Below, piece by piece: positions 60,796-64,000 of a DNA stretch of 64,000 bases. Below the pieces are notes generated by a model. It did no database searches. It saw only the letters and a list, made by a program, of their open reading frames with translations, and had not been told where the DNA came from. Within the stretch, counting starts at the first letter, position 1. The number at the start of each line of letters is the position of its first letter. The stretch is from Prorocentrum cordatum (Eukaryota; Sar; Dinophyceae; Prorocentrales; Prorocentraceae), in NCBI GenBank assembly GCA_963575745.1, contig CAUYUJ010017632.1, positions 131,578 through 195,577 on the forward strand, given 5' to 3'. A program made the translations under genes and the position numbers.

Positions 60796-61230
60796 CGGGC
60801 GCGGGTCGTGACGCGAGCTTGGCGGGGGGAGTCGGGGGAAGGAGAAGCGACGCCACCGCCGCCACCAGAGGGGGCCACCGTCCGCGAGGCCCACAAGAGG
60901 CCTCCCACGAACTGGTAAGACTGTGGGGGGTGTGCCTCCCCAGGCGGCGGGGCGGGCCACACCGCCGGGGGGACCCCCCCCCCCCTGGCTCTCCTCCCCC
61001 TGGTGGCCCCTGGCAGTGGTGGTGGCTCTGCCCTTCGCTGTTCCTGGGGGGGGGAAGGGGGCGGGAGGGGGGGGCGCGGGGCGTGGCGGGGCACGGGCGC
61101 GATCGCGAGCAGCATAAAGCATGATAAAGCATGAAAGCACGAGCAGGCGGTGGTGGTGGCCTTGTCCTTCCCTGTTCCTGGCCACGGGCGCTCTCTCGAA
61201 CAATGAAGCATCATTGTCTGGCTTCCCAGA

Positions 61231-61362
61231 GGAGGAGGAGGAGGAGGAGGAGGAGGAGGACGACGACGAGGAGGACGAGGAGAACGAGGAGGAGGAGGAG
61301 GCGAAGGAGGAGAGGGAGGAGGAGAAGGAGGAGGAGGAGGAGGAGGAGGAGGAGGAGGAGGA
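61231..61362 (+). repeat. (AGG)n
   Basis: AGG tract with GAC/AAG variants, 40 bp before an exon candidate. A second AGG tract lies at 61534-61670. Confidence 0.9.
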
Positions 61363-61401
61363 TGGGGCCGTGGCCCCAGTGTGGCTCCTGCTACCCCGCA
61401 G

Positions 61402-61476
61402 GACCACGCCCGGGCCGTGGCGGACTTCTGGGAGGGGCGCGGCCTCGGCTCCCAGGGCCTGCCCGGGGGCGGCCTG
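61402..61476 (+). CDS. exon candidate, product unrecognised
   Basis: Acceptor TGGCTCCTGCTACCCCGCAG, then DHARAVADFWEGRGLGSQGL, PGGGL, then a GT donor (CTG|GTGGGG). 75 nt. Placed between two AGG tracts. The family is not recognised. Confidence 0.45.
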
Positions 61477-61854
61477 GTGGGGAGGCCCGCGGCTTATATG
61501 CGTGGGGGCAACACAGCCGCTGCCCCTCCCCGGAGGAGGAGGAGGAGGAGGAGGAGGAGGAGGAGGAGGAGGGAGGAGAGAGGAGGAGAGAGGAGGGAGG
61601 AGGAGGAGGAGGAGGAGGAGGAGGAGGAGGAGAGAAGAGAAGGAGGAGGAGGAGGAGGAGGAGGAGGAGAACTCAACGGCTTGGCAACGAACGTAAAGAG
61701 GTGTTCTTTCTTGTTGGTCTCTGGGGGCCCTCGCCGGGCCCCGCGGGACCTCCGAGGAGCGACCCGGGGATGTAGAGCGGGCCCCGGCGAGAGAGGCTCC
61801 CGGGAAATTCGCATTGCCGAATGTGAAGACATCGCGTGTCTGTGTCTCAGACCC

Positions 61855-62203
61855 TACTCCCTCCTCCCCCTCCTCCTCCCCTCCTCCTCCTCACCTCCTC
61901 CTCCTCCTCTCTTCCTCCTTCCTCCTCCTCTCCTCCTCCTCTCCCTCCCTCCTCCTCCTCCTCCTCCTCCTCCTCCTCGTCCTCGTCCTCCCCTTCTTCC
62001 TCCTCCATCTTCGCACTTTCCTTCCTTCTCTTCCTTCCTGTTCGTCCCTTCCCCTCCCTCCACTCCTTCGCTCCTCTCCCTTCCCCTAGGCCCTATCTCC
62101 CTCCCTCCTCCCACTCATCGTCCCTTCTCCTCCTTCCTCTCTCCTCCCTCCTCATCCCTCCCCCCTTCCTCCTAAGTGTTCCCCTCCTCCGTCTCCCGAG
62201 CAG
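61855..62203 (+). repeat. TCC/TCCC-rich pyrimidine tract
   Basis: About 340 bp of imperfect TCC leading directly to the acceptor CCGTCTCCCGAGCAG of the next exon candidate, so it may serve as its polypyrimidine tract. Confidence 0.85.
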
Positions 62204-62325
62204 GGAGGCGGGTGCCGTGGCTTCTGCCCCATACCCTGCGCAGGGATAGCTGGGAGGACGACGAGCCCCGGGGGCTCGCCTTCCCGGAGTACCTGCACGA
62301 CCTTCGCGTCCTGCTCGCCGACCAC
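62204..62325 (+). CDS. exon candidate, product unrecognised
   Basis: Frame: RRVPWLLPHTLRRDSWEDDE, PRGLAFPEYLHDLRVLLADH. Protein-like, with aromatic and acidic residues. The 3' edge is uncertain: a GT lies at CTTCGC|GTCCTG and the frame stays open beyond it. FB copy 4 follows within 60 bp. Confidence 0.4.
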
Positions 62326-62380
62326 CCCCCCCCAGCAAAAGAAAGAGCGCGGGGAAGATTGCTCGAAGAAGAAAAGACAG

Positions 62381-62550
62381 CATAAGCATAAACTTTTGGC
62401 GCTCTGCGCGGCTCTCTTGGATCCGCACTGCGCCTCCCTTGGCGGCGCCTCCGGCGCCGCCCCTGGCGCGCTCCGCGCGCCAGGGAGTGTGGTCCAGCGC
62501 AGAGCCAAGAGATCCGTGCGGAGCGCCAACAGTTTGTGTTTATGCCGTGT
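62381..62550 (+). mobile_element. foldback element FB copy 4
   Basis: CATAAGCATAAACTTTTGGC ... GGCGGCGCCTCCGGCGCCGC, CCCTGGCGCGCTCCGCGCGC, CAGGG ... GCGCCAACAGTTTGTGTTTA, TG. Flanked by similar direct repeats GAAAGAGCGCGGGGAAGAT (62341) and GAAAGCGCGGGGAGGAT (about 62564), a likely target duplication. Confidence 0.7.
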
Positions 62551-62829
62551 GATTTCTTCTGAAAAGAAAGCGCGGGGAGGATGGCGCCCCACCCCCCATC
62601 TGCCCCCTCCTCATCCCCATCCTCCCCTCCTCCCCTCCTCTCACCCCCCATCGGATCCCGACCTCGGTTCCCGCCCTCACCCTCTCGCCCCCCTCCTCGA
62701 CAATTACTCAATATGAATACTACTCTCCTCCTTCCCCTGATGACGGGTTGGGAGTGTTCGCCCCCCCCATCCTGTTTTTTTACACACAGGATTCCCCGGA
62801 GTTTGGTTTTCGCTTGCATTTGTTTTCAA

Positions 62830-63330
62830 CATGCTGCTCTCGCTGAGGCGCCGGCCTCATTTTCGGGCCCCGCTCGTTCCGAATCGTGCTCCCGCTGCAG
62901 CGCTGGCCTCATTTCCGTGCTTCCGCTCGTTCCGAATCGTGCTCCCGCTGCAGCGTTGGCCTCAGTTCCGCGCTTCCGCTCGTTCCGAATCGTGCTCCCG
63001 CTGCAGCGCTGGCGTCATTTCCCGTGCCATGCCACGGCATGCAATGCAATGCTAGGTTGCGTTCCGCTGTGCGATGCCATGCCTTCAGCTGAAGCTGTGA
63101 TATTCAGTGTTTAAGTGCCACGTCGTGCTATGCCATGCTACGCTTTGATCTTCAACGCCATGCTATGCAATGTTATGTTCGGGGCCGCTGTGCGATGCCA
63201 TGCTTTGCGTTGCAAAGCTTTGTGATGCAATTCTTCACTACGCCACGCCACGCCATGCCGTGACATACTACGCTTTGCGGTGCTCTTCTACGCCATGCCA
63301 TGCCGTGCTTTACAATGCATCGCGTACCCT
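62830..63330 (+). repeat. 53-bp minisatellite followed by CATGC-rich simple sequence
   Basis: CGCTCGTTCCGAATCGTGCT, CCCGCTGCAGCG units start at 62871, 62924 and 62977. From about 63028 the sequence becomes irregular GCCATGC/TGCTATGC. No gene. Confidence 0.8.
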
Positions 63331-63654
63331 TTCAGGACCATTGCACTGCTCGACATCCGACTGTGCGAGTAGAGAGGGGACCTACGCCATGGTCAGGGAT
63401 GGGAGGGAGGGGCAGGATGTCAGATATGACGCGAGCGCAGCTAGCTTGCCCCCACCCCCTCCCTCGCACTCCTGCCGTCTCCTCTCGCAGAGGGTGGGAG
63501 GAGGGATGAGGGAGGAGGTGCGGGAATCTGAGGAGGAGCAGGGGGGAGGAGCACCTGAGGGGTAGGGGGGAAGTGGATGTAGGGGGAGGAGGGAGGTAGG
63601 GAGGGAGACAGGGAAAGGGACGGGGAGGGGAGGGGGGAGGGGAGGGGGGAGGGT

Positions 63655-63716
63655 GACGAGAAGCATGAGGAGGAGGAGGAGGAGGAGGAGGAGGAGGAGG
63701 AGGAGGAGGAGGAGCA
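63655..63716 (+). repeat. (AGG)n
   Basis: AGG tract within a broader GGGAGG-rich stretch (63480-63716). The final 280 bases of the window show no feature I can support. Confidence 0.9.
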
Positions 63717-64000
63717 GGACCAGTGCAAATCCAAGACTCATCAACGATGTTGCCATAGACCCTCGCTTCAAGCTCCATCCTCATTGGTCCCATGCACGGA
63801 TTTTTTTCACTGGGGAAAGTGCCCCGTTGGAAGACAACCGTTTGAAAATATTGAGACGCGCCAGAAGACCATTCCTGGTGTTTCAACGCCGCGAATCGAC
63901 GTTACTGTTTCGTATAGACGATCTTAAATCGTGCCAGAGCACCGTTCCTAGGACTTCAATTCCGGGAATCTAAGCAACTGTTGCGCCCTGACAATTCGAC

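Overview
The window is nuclear DNA of a dinoflagellate. The strongest evidence is the 22-nt dinoflagellate spliced leader (DinoSL, D-CCGTAGCC...TTGGCTCAAG), present without mismatch at 9334-9355 and 17642-17663. GC-rich composition, long TCC/AGG microsatellites, abundant non-LTR retrotransposons and very short exons in huge introns fit this. Genus is not certain; Prorocentrum- or Symbiodiniaceae-like is an inference only. No prokaryotic gene organisation is visible and I recognise no tRNA or rRNA gene.

Left third (1-24.75 kb): a head-to-tail stack of plus-strand LINE-type elements. LINE-E (1-1235) is a chimeric remnant. LINE-D (about 1240-8764) is decayed: zinc/coiled-coil ORF1, then endonuclease, reverse transcriptase, zinc knuckle, RNase H and the start of a Cys-rich C-terminus, broken by a tandem duplication and a 77-bp minisatellite. 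LINE-A (9334-17365) has an open ORF1 and a frameshifted ORF2. LINE-B (17642-24750) has both ORFs open, with RT and RNase H catalytic residues present, and is the best candidate for a recently active copy. LINE-A and LINE-B begin exactly at a DinoSL placed directly after a (TCC)n tract and end at another (TCC)n tract. They therefore look like DNA copies of trans-spliced element mRNA inserted into TCC microsatellite.

Middle and right (24.75-64 kb): mostly non-coding DNA built from microsatellites, minisatellites and many short dispersed repeats, several with clear terminal inverted repeats (TIRs; MITE-like). Small plus-strand exon-like segments lie kilobases apart (29.75, 37.85, 42.08, 53.64, 56.9, 57.29, 61.40, 62.20 kb). 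One clearly encodes the HA2 region of a DEAH-box RNA helicase; the others are unrecognised. Several exon edges coincide with repeat ends, so some repeats may be introners (intron-creating elements).

LINE-C (complement, 44914-53217) lies antisense between two exon candidates. Its ORF1 has a RanBP2-like zinc finger. Its frameshifted ORF2 has an unusual order: RNase H, then endonuclease, reverse transcriptase, C2H2-type zinc fingers and a C5-cytosine-methyltransferase-like domain. LINE-C is also bounded by TCC microsatellite on its coding strand.

For all retroelements the inferred roles are: ORF1 binds element RNA; ORF2 nicks target DNA (endonuclease), primes reverse transcription there (RT), removes RNA (RNase H), and in LINE-C may add a DNA-methylation activity. 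The many frameshifts fall partly in G, C or A runs, so decay and sequencing error cannot be separated here.
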